From the IMG/VR virus record IMGVR_UViG_3300027834_000006, positions 1 through 62,503 of that record: a stretch of DNA of 62,503 nt. The stretch is one strand, 5' to 3'. Shown in pieces: positions 8,099 to 16,232 of the stretch. Within the stretch, counting starts at the first letter, position 1. Every line of letters starts with the position of its first letter. The translations under genes and the position numbers were made by a program. The stretch is from a virus. The notes beneath the pieces are model-generated. The model saw only the letters and a list, made by a program, of their open reading frames with translations, had not been told where the DNA came from and did no database searches.

Positions 8099-9034
8099 TT
8101 AAGAAATATTCTGAATCTGCTCGAAATACCGGGGTGCTTTGCATATCAAATTACCCATCCAATAGAATCTCCCGGTCTGAGCATCTTCGTCGAGATGCGG
8201 CATGAAATCCTGCCAGTGCATATTCCTCTCTGTATGAACGACAAACTCCAAGAACTCGGTATTGACAAAAAATGCAAGACCTGTATCAAGATCATCGTCC
8301 ACCAGAACCATAGCCTCATTGAACTCAATGCCACTAAAGCCCAAGGCTCTCAGGTCGGCATGAGCATCAGACTGATTATATCTTTGCTGAGGGGTCATCT
8401 TCCCCCACATGGAATTATATACCGCTTGTGTGGTCATGATCATATCGGGGTGTTTATTGTTTTTGGAGCAATTACCATACGCGGTCTGAAACATGCTATT
8501 GCTATATACCCCGCCGGTAGCGTCGAGATTGGCCTTCGCCCATGTATCGGTAGAGCGGGTTATGTTGCCGTAGGTTGCGTAGTTTGTACCGTCATCACAA
8601 ATGGCCGGAAGACCGTCAATCTGCCCATCTTCTCCGCCACTTCTCATGCCATCGTTTAAGATCTTGGACATGGTTTCTCTACCGTTGTCCATCTTATCTT
8701 CCACAATATTGCGGATCTTATTGCTCCCGAGCGCAATTGCTTCAGTCCAGCCATCAACAGTAACATCCACATATGCCTGCTTCCAGTCGTGGATATACTC
8801 CTTGACAGTTTCTTTCTGTACCGTACTGAACTTGGCTCCTCTTTCGTAAAAACCACCAGGCAGATGCGCATACCTAGCTCCGGTCCTGATATGCTCTCCA
8901 GAATCGGCGAAGTACTTATCCTTGCCTTCGATCCGGGCAAGAATAGCATTGTTCATTATTATCTGGGACTCGATCTTCGTCAGAACTTCATCGCGGACGA
9001 AAGCATCGAGTTCAGTTGTGTTTAACAGGCTCAT
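8099..9034 (-). CDS. Major capsid protein (HK97 fold)
   Basis: The 311-residue product matches a phage coat family seen in short-tailed and siphovirus genomes. The N-terminal helix contains 'DEVLTKIESQIIMNNAIL', then comes 'YAHLPGGFYERGAKFSTV', an E-loop-like part, and the A-domain signature 'HPDMIMTTQAVYNSMWGKM' followed by 'LGFSGIEFNEAMVLVDDDL'. Scaffold and portal genes lie immediately upstream in the usual order. The binding site TTTGGAGGAATATAGAA is strong, as expected for an abundant protein. Assignment by motifs and order is secure; the exact family name was not checked. Confidence 0.92.
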   Translation of the reverse strand: MSLLNTTELDAFVRDEVLTKIESQIIMNNAILARIEGKDKYFADSGEHIRTGARYAHLPGGFYERGAKFSTVQKETVKEYIHDWKQAYVDVTVDGWTEAIALGSNKIRNIVEDKMDNGRETMSKILNDGMRSGGEDGQIDGLPAICDDGTNYATYGNITRSTDTWAKANLDATGGVYSNSMFQTAYGNCSKNNKHPDMIMTTQAVYNSMWGKMTPQQRYNQSDAHADLRALGFSGIEFNEAMVLVDDDLDTGLAFFVNTEFLEFVVHTERNMHWQDFMPHLDEDAQTGRFYWMGNLICKAPRYFEQIQNIS

Positions 9035-9061
9035 TTCTATATTCCTCCAAAGAAAAGCGAA

Positions 9062-9805
9062 CTATCTTCGTTCGCGTGGAATCACTTTCAACTGTTTTCT
9101 TCCAGAGGACATTTTTGTGCTAAGAACATTGGTTTTTGCTTTTTCTTCCCAAACAGCTTTTTCGCGGGCAACCGCAGCCTTGATCTTATCTTCGAGAATT
9201 TTCTCGCTATAAGTCATTTCAAATGCTTTTTTAATATCGGTTATCCCTTCTTTTTGGGCAACGGCAATGACTTTTTTTGGATCGATTTTGAGTTCTGGAT
9301 TATCTCTTTGAATATCCATAAGGCCCAAAATAGTATTGAAACCAGAAGTAAAAAGACCGTTCAGGTCTTCTCTGACTTTGTTGGTTTCTCTTTTTATGCT
9401 ATCCTTATCATTGGCGTCATAATCCAAATCGCCATCCAGAGATCCCGCAGATGATTCTCCGCCGGAGTCTTTTGCCTTCTTCCAAGTGTTATATTCGTCA
9501 ATCAACGGTTGATTATCATTGACCCAAGTATTCCATTTTTCAGCGTGTGCTATTTTCTCGTCATGCTCTTTTTTCGCTTCCGATAGAGTTTGGGTCTTCT
9601 TGGTATAATCAGCCTGGTATCCCTTGGCAATCTTGGAAAGTTCGGCTTTTACAATATCTTTTATCTTGGGCGGAAGATGATCCAGGTCTTTGATTTTATC
9701 GACATCAATATCGTCAATGTTCAAAGTCCCGTCTGCACTCAAGCTTCCTATGGCCGTGATCGTGGCCGTAGTCCCGGATGCTGTAGCTGCTGCTGTTCCT
9801 GGCAT
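9062..9805 (-). CDS. Scaffolding protein
   Basis: The 247-residue product sits just before the major capsid gene. It has an acidic, Ala/Thr-rich N-terminus, a long helical, coiled-coil middle ('KGYQADYTKKTQTLSEAKKE'), and a basic C-terminus ('SSGRKQLKVIPRERR'). That layout is typical of phage scaffolds, whose C-terminal basic end binds coat protein. No protease catalytic residues are apparent, so a separate maturation protease may be absent. AAAAAAAAGGGGGCATT precedes the ATG. Confidence 0.85.
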   Translation of the reverse strand: MPGTAAATASGTTATITAIGSLSADGTLNIDDIDVDKIKDLDHLPPKIKDIVKAELSKIAKGYQADYTKKTQTLSEAKKEHDEKIAHAEKWNTWVNDNQPLIDEYNTWKKAKDSGGESSAGSLDGDLDYDANDKDSIKRETNKVREDLNGLFTSGFNTILGLMDIQRDNPELKIDPKKVIAVAQKEGITDIKKAFEMTYSEKILEDKIKAAVAREKAVWEEKAKTNVLSTKMSSGRKQLKVIPRERR

Positions 9806-9974
9806 AATGCCCCCTTTTTTTTCGACCTATTGATTAGTGAAATTCATTGTCTGATTGAGTCGCGACTATCATAATGAATAACCTGTTAATCAATGTCATA
9901 AAAAAATCTGAATAGAATTGATGCTCCCTGTTATGGGGAGTCTCTTCTAAACGCTTGTTCATGTAATCACACAT
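9806..9974. other. 169-bp gap with hairpin and palindrome
   Basis: This is the largest gap within the head genes. It contains a stem CTCCC/GGGAG (9924-9928 and 9936-9940, 7-base loop) with a T-run 24 bases further on in the - direction (rc of 9899-9906). That is too far for a classical terminator but could attenuate. AGTCGCGACT (9858-9867) is a perfect 10-bp palindrome. The gap lies just upstream of the highly expressed scaffold and coat genes, so a late promoter or regulator site would fit here, but no known consensus is seen. Confidence 0.4.
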
Positions 9975-10283
9975 TTAATACTTCATCGCTTCTTCGAGCT
10001 GGTTTCTTTTTTGCTCGAATACATTTTTGTATTTCTGTGAAATAGACTTTTTCTTTTTTTGAGGTTCCGCGGTAGTGGTGGTACTGGGTCTCGCGCTGGT
10101 AGTTGTAGTGCTTGGTCTCATGCTGGTGGTAGTTGTGGTGCTAGGCCTCGCAGTAGTGGTTGTAGTAGTAGGCTTCGCAGTAGTAGTTGTAGTGGGAGCG
10201 CTTATCCCATGCGATTTTCTTCTTATGGCTTCTAGCGTTATTGGTTTGCCACCTATTTTTACCGTTCCTCGTAAACGTCCCAT
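9975..10283 (-). CDS. Thr-rich mucin-like repeat protein
   Basis: The 102-residue product has a basic N-terminus ('MGRLRGTVKIGGKPITLEAI'), a central low-complexity region of Thr runs separated by Ala/Arg-Pro ('TTTTTAKPTTTTTTARPS' type units, about residues 30-72), and a charged, helical C-terminus ('QKYKNVFEQKRNQLEEAMKY'). It lies between portal and scaffold. Such Thr/Pro repeats are classical targets for O-glycosylation, and this phage carries a glycosyltransferase cassette 8-18 kb upstream in the same transcription direction. It could be a glycosylated head stalk or a minor scaffold. No family was recognised. Confidence 0.75.
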   Translation of the reverse strand: MGRLRGTVKIGGKPITLEAIRRKSHGISAPTTTTTAKPTTTTTTARPSTTTTTSMRPSTTTTSARPSTTTTAEPQKKKKSISQKYKNVFEQKRNQLEEAMKY

Positions 10284-10302
10284 AATGTATTCCCCTTACA
10301 TA

Positions 10303-12063
10303 TTATATGTTTTTGCTCATTCCCTCTTGGATTCCCTGAACCGCATGAGGGCTTCTAATATCGCTGACTTTCGGGGCACTACCACCCGCATTACCGCTGA
10401 GGCTGTTCTGTTCGAGGGCCATCATTTTTTCAAGCTCAGCCGCTTCCTCTATTTCGAGCCTTTGGATGATATCCGTACGACCAGGCCAGTCCATTGTTTC
10501 CAGGACACCCAGTCTATCGATCAACGGTTTGGGTTGTGCCTGATACATCTGGAGTGCAATCATTGATTTCTGCCAATTATTCATGGCAAGCGAGGACCCG
10601 GGCCTGATCTTAAAAAGAAAATCTTTAAAAGCTTCGCGAGGATTCTTAAACATTTTTTTATCTTTAATAATTTTCTCACGAAAAAACTCAAACTTCTCAT
10701 AATCTTGCCCATTCTTCATTCTCCACATCAATCTCTTGCTTGATTCAAATTGAAATATTCTGGATATCATTTTCTGTCCAACACGTTCCAAAAGAGATTC
10801 AATGGTTCTTGATTTCAATCGTATGATAGCCATGGCTGCTGTTTGCAGAGCTTCTATGGCTATGCCCGATTTAACCTGCCCGGGAGTGCCCCCCCGTACC
10901 ACCTCTGTGTTGCCGGATAGTTTCTCTATAGCCGACTCAAGATAGGCAACCGTGCTAAAGAGACTTTGAGACAAAGGAGGGGGAGGTTCTCTTCTGAGTT
11001 CGGATCTGGGTTTTTTCTTAACCTTAAGTCCCGGAACATTATCCAGTTCCTCCCATTGTTCTGGTGATAAGGCATCCGAATCTCCTACCCAAATCGAATT
11101 GGTCATCAACAAACCATTCTCAACAATCAATGCGATTAACTTATTGAGAAGAAGCTGAAGTTCTTTCAGGTCAACAATTTCTCCATCTCCCCATGCAGAA
11201 TCGGGGTTTCTATGCCAGTCTATAATGTCAATGGGGTGTTCTGCGTCCCAGTAAGGATTTTTTTCATCCACAACAATTTGTCCACCCGCTATTATTATAT
11301 GTCTACCGCCAGGATATTTTAGTTTTTTATGAACCAGCTCTCTATCTTGCAACCAATATTCCCTGACGAGCGACCGATCAATGGCTGATTTCTTCTTGAG
11401 CATGGAGACTACCTTGCGGATCACCTTGCCGCGCGGTCCTTTGCCCCGTTTCCCCCCCAAAAATGTAACCGGAGCATCCGACTTGATCTCGTCATTACCA
11501 TAGAGATATTTCAAAAGAGAAGTAGGCTGTATCTGTTCAATCCTAACATATTCAGACTGGTTCAAGTACTGAGGAGCGGTCACCATAGGATCGAAATTCA
11601 GGTTACGTGGATCAATGCAATGCATCGTGATATCGCCCTCGCCATGATGGAGGGATTTATCGAGTAATGTATTGACCCCGCATGTTCCGAAAAGCTCAGC
11701 ATAGAAAATGACATCAGTCAAAGTCATGTCGAGAGATTGCTCTGACCATTTAGAAATAACAATTTCCTGGAGAGCCTCGGAAACATCTTGAAGCTCGTCC
11801 CGGTACGGAAGGATATCTATGAAGGGTTTGGTGTCAGTCATCAAAGATGTCTTTCTCTCGATCGCCTGCCTGAGAAAATTCAACACCGGTGACATCTTAT
11901 GCTTAGGCCTGTATTGTCCCCAATGATTTCTACCGGAATAAAAATCGGGGATACTTCCCCATTCCTTAGAGATAACCGTTTCCTTGTAACCATCACACTC
12001 GTCATCCAGGCCCGTCAAATACTTCTTGATTTCTTTTTCGTCGGTTCCTATTTTTTCCGCCAA
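10303..12063 (-). CDS. Portal protein
   Basis: The 586-residue product has the features of portal proteins of short-tailed phages. 'HKMSPVLNFLRQAIERKTSLMT' near residue 55 is followed by 'PFIDILPYRDE'. The wing/stem region has 'DPRNLNFDPMVTAPQ', then 'DIIDWHRNPDSAWGDGEIVD', and the clip/crown helices contain 'VRGGTPGQVKSGIAIEALQT', a conserved portal signature. The C-terminus is acidic and low in complexity. It lies between the zinc-ribbon gene and scaffold gene and downstream of the terminase on the same strand. It forms the dodecameric DNA entry ring. Confidence 0.92.
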   Translation of the reverse strand: MAEKIGTDEKEIKKYLTGLDDECDGYKETVISKEWGSIPDFYSGRNHWGQYRPKHKMSPVLNFLRQAIERKTSLMTDTKPFIDILPYRDELQDVSEALQEIVISKWSEQSLDMTLTDVIFYAELFGTCGVNTLLDKSLHHGEGDITMHCIDPRNLNFDPMVTAPQYLNQSEYVRIEQIQPTSLLKYLYGNDEIKSDAPVTFLGGKRGKGPRGKVIRKVVSMLKKKSAIDRSLVREYWLQDRELVHKKLKYPGGRHIIIAGGQIVVDEKNPYWDAEHPIDIIDWHRNPDSAWGDGEIVDLKELQLLLNKLIALIVENGLLMTNSIWVGDSDALSPEQWEELDNVPGLKVKKKPRSELRREPPPPLSQSLFSTVAYLESAIEKLSGNTEVVRGGTPGQVKSGIAIEALQTAAMAIIRLKSRTIESLLERVGQKMISRIFQFESSKRLMWRMKNGQDYEKFEFFREKIIKDKKMFKNPREAFKDFLFKIRPGSSLAMNNWQKSMIALQMYQAQPKPLIDRLGVLETMDWPGRTDIIQRLEIEEAAELEKMMALEQNSLSGNAGGSAPKVSDIRSPHAVQGIQEGMSKNI

Positions 12064-12094
12064 GGTTACCTCTTTTTATCAAATAAATTGATGG

Positions 12095-12730
12095 TTAAGC
12101 TCCCTCTCTTTTAATCTCCCTTTCGTAGGCCTTTTCGTCGTTCTCTTCCTCGCTCCCATGGTCTTTATTTGGATTGGGATACATAACCCCAGTCTTGCCC
12201 GGACCACCCCTTCGGGCACACATGTTATTGCAGAAAACCTGTTTCAGGTTTTTGGGATCTTTGATTATGCGGCCACAGCTCTGACATATTAGGTTCGTGT
12301 CATAGCCCACCATTCTTTGTGACCATTCCGGTTCAAGATCGGGAGAGGAATAATCGCCTGCTTTGTATAGACGATTCAATAGTCCCAATATATGAATGCC
12401 AACATCTGTTTCGAGCCCAAAGTCCTTGGCTGCGACATAGAAATCGTTTTTCACCTGGGGTTCCATGCAATCCAATATGAAATCAGCATAATTATTGAGT
12501 GTTCTTATGCGTCGTTCATCTACCCCGGGAGGAGCTTTCGATTTTCCCCTGACCACCTTCTTCTTGTCGCTGATAGTAGGGGCAACGCATTCCCCCACCT
12601 CGGCGAAAGCATCTTTTGTGTCCAAACCCTCATTATTGGTTTTATCGGCAGGCCTTGGTTTGGCTTTCTTCTCGCCAGTAATAGTTCTGCTGGTTCCTTT
12701 GGGTTTTGCATCGTCCATAAAATCATCCAT
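12095..12730 (-). CDS. Zinc-ribbon protein of the packaging region
   Basis: The 211-residue product has a disordered, Lys-rich N-terminus (residues 1-75), a helical centre ('LNNYADFILDCMEPQVKNDF'), and a C-terminal zinc site 'CQSCGRII' with 'FCNNMCARR' 15 residues later. An acidic/basic tail follows. It lies between the methyltransferase and portal genes. The zinc site suggests nucleic acid or protein binding. A head-assembly or packaging accessory role is inferred from position. Confidence 0.7.
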   Translation of the reverse strand: MDDFMDDAKPKGTSRTITGEKKAKPRPADKTNNEGLDTKDAFAEVGECVAPTISDKKKVVRGKSKAPPGVDERRIRTLNNYADFILDCMEPQVKNDFYVAAKDFGLETDVGIHILGLLNRLYKAGDYSSPDLEPEWSQRMVGYDTNLICQSCGRIIKDPKNLKQVFCNNMCARRGGPGKTGVMYPNPNKDHGSEEENDEKAYEREIKREGA

Positions 12731-12766
12731 AGCTATTTCAAATCTCCTGATATTATGTCAAAAAAA

Positions 12767-14059
12767 TCATACAGGGATATGCAGGCAATCTGTGGCCCAT
12801 TTTTTTATAGAATTAATGGGATAACAAGAACCCTCTATGAGCATTTCCTTGTAGAAATTATATGTTTCTAACTTCGGGCATTTGTCTATGGCCCTCTTCA
12901 AACAATCCCTGGCGGCAACAAAATCGCCCAATTGTCTATGTGCTAAACTCTGTAATCCCAAAAAACTACCCTCGCAATAATCGACATCTTCGGACTGATT
13001 CATTTTCCACTCACCAGAGAGATCCAATGCTTCATTGTATCTTTTATTTTCCAGAAGATAATGAACATATCGAACCAGCAAAACATTGCTAAAATAAGTA
13101 TACTTTTTTAACATGTCTCTACTACTATAGGTATCTAGGCTGGGAAAATGATTCATTTGTATATCTTTTATGTTGGCAATGAGAAGATCGTTTTCGTCAA
13201 GGGCACCAGCAATCTCTTCCCGCGATACCCCATCCAAACGCATGTCTGCATCGGGATTCTCCGATAAAAGAAAAAACATACACTTCTTATGGCCTGCATA
13301 GTCGAAAGAGTCCACTTGGAACCCGCACCGTGCGGCCAATGATTTGAATGTCCTGTATGAAAAAGTATAATTATGTGCAGATGACAAAAAGGCATCGGAC
13401 GCAATAAGTGGATACGGAAACATAACCGATGGTACTTCAACCAATGCCTGTCCCCCATCGTTCAAAAGCAAACGCACCGACTCCAATGTTTCGCCGGGAT
13501 CATACATGTGTTCTATAACATTACACATCACAACCAAATCATATTTTTTGCAATCTTTGTGGTCCTTGTGAAATCTGCCATGTTCAACCTCAATGCCATT
13601 GACCTTCATTGCCAATTCACAACTTCTCCTGTCGGGGTCCATACCGTATACCTCTGCTCCCATACTGCGCATACCCCTCATAAGCGTCCCCATACCGCCC
13701 CCAATCTCCAACACGGATTTCCCCTTCAGGTCATACCCGATTTCCTTCAACCAGTCCAATGTGTATACTGTTGTCATAACTCCATCCACAACCGCTGTAC
13801 CGGGAATTCCCGCTTGCAGTCTCGACTTGTATTTCATGGCGTAATCTTTGTCGTAAAAATCACGCTGGGTTTCCCTTGTCATCATTGGATTTTTGTATAC
13901 CATCCCGCAATCATCGCACACCACGTCTGTCTTATGATAAACCCTACCGTCTTCATCGTCTATAAAAACCAATGGCTGCCATGGTTTCTTGGTTCTTAGG
14001 GTAGAGCAACAAGAACTCCCACATATGATACAATCCCTGGTTTCTTCTTCGTATTTCAT
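12767..14059 (-). CDS. Zinc-binding SAM methyltransferase with TPR-like C-terminus
   Basis: The start at 14059 is chosen because AAGGAGACTCAA precedes this ATG; a longer frame overlaps the upstream gene. The 430-residue product has an N-terminal zinc site (CIICGSSCC with CDDCG ~45 residues later) as in sugar C-methyltransferases and related enzymes. A class I SAM fold follows with motif I 'SVLEIGGGMGTLM', an acidic end to strand 2 in 'VYGMDPDRRS', and motif 'DLVVMCNVIEHMYDPG'. A C-terminal helical, TPR-like region follows ('RYNEALDLSGEWKMN', 'AARDCLKRAIDKCP'). It probably methylates a sugar or protein within the surface-modification cassette. Confidence 0.8.
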   Translation of the reverse strand: MKYEEETRDCIICGSSCCSTLRTKKPWQPLVFIDDEDGRVYHKTDVVCDDCGMVYKNPMMTRETQRDFYDKDYAMKYKSRLQAGIPGTAVVDGVMTTVYTLDWLKEIGYDLKGKSVLEIGGGMGTLMRGMRSMGAEVYGMDPDRRSCELAMKVNGIEVEHGRFHKDHKDCKKYDLVVMCNVIEHMYDPGETLESVRLLLNDGGQALVEVPSVMFPYPLIASDAFLSSAHNYTFSYRTFKSLAARCGFQVDSFDYAGHKKCMFFLLSENPDADMRLDGVSREEIAGALDENDLLIANIKDIQMNHFPSLDTYSSRDMLKKYTYFSNVLLVRYVHYLLENKRYNEALDLSGEWKMNQSEDVDYCEGSFLGLQSLAHRQLGDFVAARDCLKRAIDKCPKLETYNFYKEMLIEGSCYPINSIKKWATDCLHIPV

Positions 14060-14700
14060 TTGAGTCTCCTTGAGGTTATGTGTCGAATAAACTGCTTTCC
14101 TATGAATTCTGTATACGCCGGAGGAATACATTCCTTCAAACCCTTAAAGTCCATCCAGTCAATTCCATACGCAAGAGGAGCATTTTTTATTGTTTTTGGC
14201 AAAATTCCAAGTTTTTTTCTTAATTTTCTGCTTGCCTGACTTGCTGTTGTCACCAATAGTGGAACCTGAGCATGATTACACTGCATCGCTACTTCAACGG
14301 GGAAAGATGTCTCAAAGTATCTATGCCTTTGGCAGCGCAAGCCAAACATTGATCCGCACAGCATTATAGGATCGTTAAGCTCTTTTTTTGCTCCAGCGAC
14401 ATTCTCAATGATATAGTGCTTCATGGATCGTATAAGCTTTTGCCTGACACTATTAATTGATTTTTCATGGTTGCCTCGAAATTCTTTAGGTGTTAAATGA
14501 CTATATGCTTGGCACGGTGGACTCGCGTGGATCACATCAAAGCCATCGAGCGGAAAATTCAAGGCATCTGCCAGATAAAATTCAAAAGGGTATCTCGGTT
14601 GGGGTTCATTATCTACACCAACAATTTCAAAGCCCGCCAAGTCATACCCCATGGAAGCTCCCCCAGACCCACAATATAAGTCTAATAATTTCAACTTCAT
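14056..14700 (-). CDS. Short DNA (cytosine-5) methyltransferase
   Basis: The 214-residue product carries C5-methyltransferase motifs. Motif I is 'LLDLYCGSGGASMGYDLAGF', motif IV with the catalytic Cys is 'HASPPCQAYSH', and motif VI is 'YIIENVAGAKK'; 'LCGSMFGLRCQRHRYFETSF' matches motif VIII. It is much shorter than bacterial enzymes of ~330-400 residues, so the target recognition part is minimal, as in other phage enzymes. It would protect phage DNA from host restriction. No restriction partner is present. It overlaps the next gene by four bases (ATGA-like). Confidence 0.88.
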   Translation of the reverse strand: MKLKLLDLYCGSGGASMGYDLAGFEIVGVDNEPQPRYPFEFYLADALNFPLDGFDVIHASPPCQAYSHLTPKEFRGNHEKSINSVRQKLIRSMKHYIIENVAGAKKELNDPIMLCGSMFGLRCQRHRYFETSFPVEVAMQCNHAQVPLLVTTASQASRKLRKKLGILPKTIKNAPLAYGIDWMDFKGLKECIPPAYTEFIGKQFIRHITSRRLK

Positions 14701-14764
14701 TATATTCTCCCCATGTTGACCCTATGTCCTCCTCTTATGGTATTTTTTATGCAAACAATAGTTT

Positions 14765-15907
14765 TTACTTTAAAAGCACGGAAGGATCACCCATCAGATT
14801 CATGCAAGCTAATTGCATGGCAACGGGACGACTGATGACATTCGGAGCATTCCTATAATATTCTATACCATTATTAATCCATTCTTTTGCTGCCATTCCG
14901 AGATTATCGCATTCGCTCATATAATCAAATAAACACTTGCCGCCAATCTTTTCGTCTTGTTTGGTTCCTGCCTGGATCAACCCGGACACCACCAAACTTC
15001 GGATATTGGATCTAAAAAAAGAATTAAGCATGTTCCCTGTAATGGTGAAATTCTGCCCACTGTAAAAAGGGGTCACTTTTCTATTCCACTCACCGACTTG
15101 ACAACCGAATACTATGATAACTGACGGACCCCTGTCTCGCTGCAAGAGATTGAATGCATCACTGGCCTTGAAATCCCCGATCTGCCCCGAGTGACTATGC
15201 CCCAAAAGATACATAGTCCCGATATCTTTACTGAAAAACAATTCTTGGGTTTGCTCATTGACCCTTATGCTGGTTTTTAAGCCTCTAATCGGATCGCAGA
15301 CTTTATCGAAACAATGATGGAGGGTTTCCATTTTTACTTGCCATTCACTAACCTGACCAGTGAATTTGCCTTTTGTGTTTACGATAACACCACATGAATC
15401 CATGGCGTTATTCCGTTGTGGTTTAATCTTAGCTGTAAATTCTTCCAGTTTATCCGAGTAACCAGCATTGCCATACCCGGAAATTGTATTGGCAAATCTT
15501 CTCCATGGAGTATTAAAATAATTCCTTGAACATGGAATCCATCGCGAAACCCAAACATCCTGAGTGTAATTCAAGGGAAATTCACTTTCCTCAAATACTC
15601 CGCTATTATTGGAATCTAGCCACCTGTTAGTAAAATTACCATATAGATTGTCGGTGATTCCCAAGTCTTCCTCTAATGATTGCCGATGAATTCTAGCATA
15701 AGGAACCATCTCATCAAAAATCATAATGCCTTTAACTATGTCCTTATATTTCAATACTTTATTCCGCCAACCATTAAAATCAGAAGAACCATGCATGAGA
15801 AGAATACCTTCCATGCCCATGCGTAAGTTTGAACTCATGGCATCTAGCGTTTCTCTGACTTTCCCATAATGTTTGGCATTTTTATAATGCAATAGTCCCA
15901 AAATCAT
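14765..15907 (-). CDS. Gingipain (C25)/caspase-like clan CD cysteine peptidase
   Basis: The 380-residue product has the clan CD layout: a hydrophobic strand then 'MYLLGHSHSGQIGDF' (His 237/239 followed by Gly) and, 30 residues later, 'SVIIVFGCQVGEW' with Cys 269. A C25-type ending 'NLMGDPSVLL' closes the protein. Upstream, 'GILLMHGSSDF' and 'DVWVSRWIPCSR' also fit the C25 family. There is no signal peptide, so it would act in the cytoplasm, unlike gingipains. It directly follows a HigA-like regulator gene. A GTG at 15916 is an alternative start. Toxin, maturation protease and anti-defence roles are all possible. Confidence 0.75.
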   Translation of the reverse strand: MILGLLHYKNAKHYGKVRETLDAMSSNLRMGMEGILLMHGSSDFNGWRNKVLKYKDIVKGIMIFDEMVPYARIHRQSLEEDLGITDNLYGNFTNRWLDSNNSGVFEESEFPLNYTQDVWVSRWIPCSRNYFNTPWRRFANTISGYGNAGYSDKLEEFTAKIKPQRNNAMDSCGVIVNTKGKFTGQVSEWQVKMETLHHCFDKVCDPIRGLKTSIRVNEQTQELFFSKDIGTMYLLGHSHSGQIGDFKASDAFNLLQRDRGPSVIIVFGCQVGEWNRKVTPFYSGQNFTITGNMLNSFFRSNIRSLVVSGLIQAGTKQDEKIGGKCLFDYMSECDNLGMAAKEWINNGIEYYRNAPNVISRPVAMQLACMNLMGDPSVLLK

Positions 15908-15908
15908 G

Positions 15909-16160
15909 TCAATCACCCATCCTTTCTTCGTAGTTTTTCTGCAAATTATTCCAAAAATCTTCAGACATTAAAAAAACCAACGAAAGAGAGCGTGCTATTT
16001 CTGGAGAAATAGGGTCTTTCCCGGACAAAATGTCATCGATTACAACAGGATGCAGTCTCATGCGAATAGCCAACTTTGCCCGCGACATATTATATGTTTC
16101 CAAAACTTCTCTCAATGTCTCACCTGGATGTATTGCCATCGGCGCTTTATAGTTGCTCAT
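15909..16160 (-). CDS. higA: HigA-type XRE-family regulator/antitoxin
   Basis: The 83-residue product closely follows the HigA pattern: 'IHPGETLREVLETYNMSRAK' (helix-turn-helix entry), 'RLHPVVIDDILSGKDPISPE', and the typical ending 'SEDFWNNLQKNYEERM'. HigA proteins repress their own operon and neutralise partner toxins. No HigB-type RelE toxin is next to it; the partner gene is instead the C25-like peptidase, starting within a few bases of its stop. GAAAGGAGATT precedes the ATG. Two near-identical inverted repeats lie immediately upstream (16171-16232) and could be its operators. Confidence 0.88.
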   Translation of the reverse strand: MSNYKAPMAIHPGETLREVLETYNMSRAKLAIRMRLHPVVIDDILSGKDPISPEIARSLSLVFLMSEDFWNNLQKNYEERMGD

Positions 16161-16170
16161 AATCTCCTTT

Positions 16171-16232
16171 CAAGCTTGTTTATAGGTCAAGCCATGAATA
16201 ATTAGCCTGGCTTGTTTACAGATCAAGCCAGG
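16171..16232. repeat. Paired palindromic repeats at the terminase 3' end / HigA upstream region
   Basis: Two copies of a 24-base word differ at three positions. Copy 1 includes the last codons of the terminase and forms a perfect palindrome (CCTGGCTTG, 9-base loop, CAAGCCAGG; 16206-16232). Copy 2 lies 36 bases away, just before the HigA gene, with arms GCTTG/CAAGC (16174-16192). Read on the - strand, both copies encode Ser-Trp-Leu-Asp-Leu-stop and the three differences are all in third codon positions. They may be operators for HigA, or copy 2 may be a remnant of a terminase 3' end left by insertion of the HigA-peptidase pair. Confidence 0.7.

Noticed and set aside
8096-8659. 187-codon + strand frame opposite the major capsid gene
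   Set aside because: It is antisense to a secure capsid gene and has no start signals.
10075-10566. Val-rich + strand open frame opposite the Thr-rich and portal genes
   Set aside because: It is the mirror of the Thr codon repeat and the portal gene, without a binding site.
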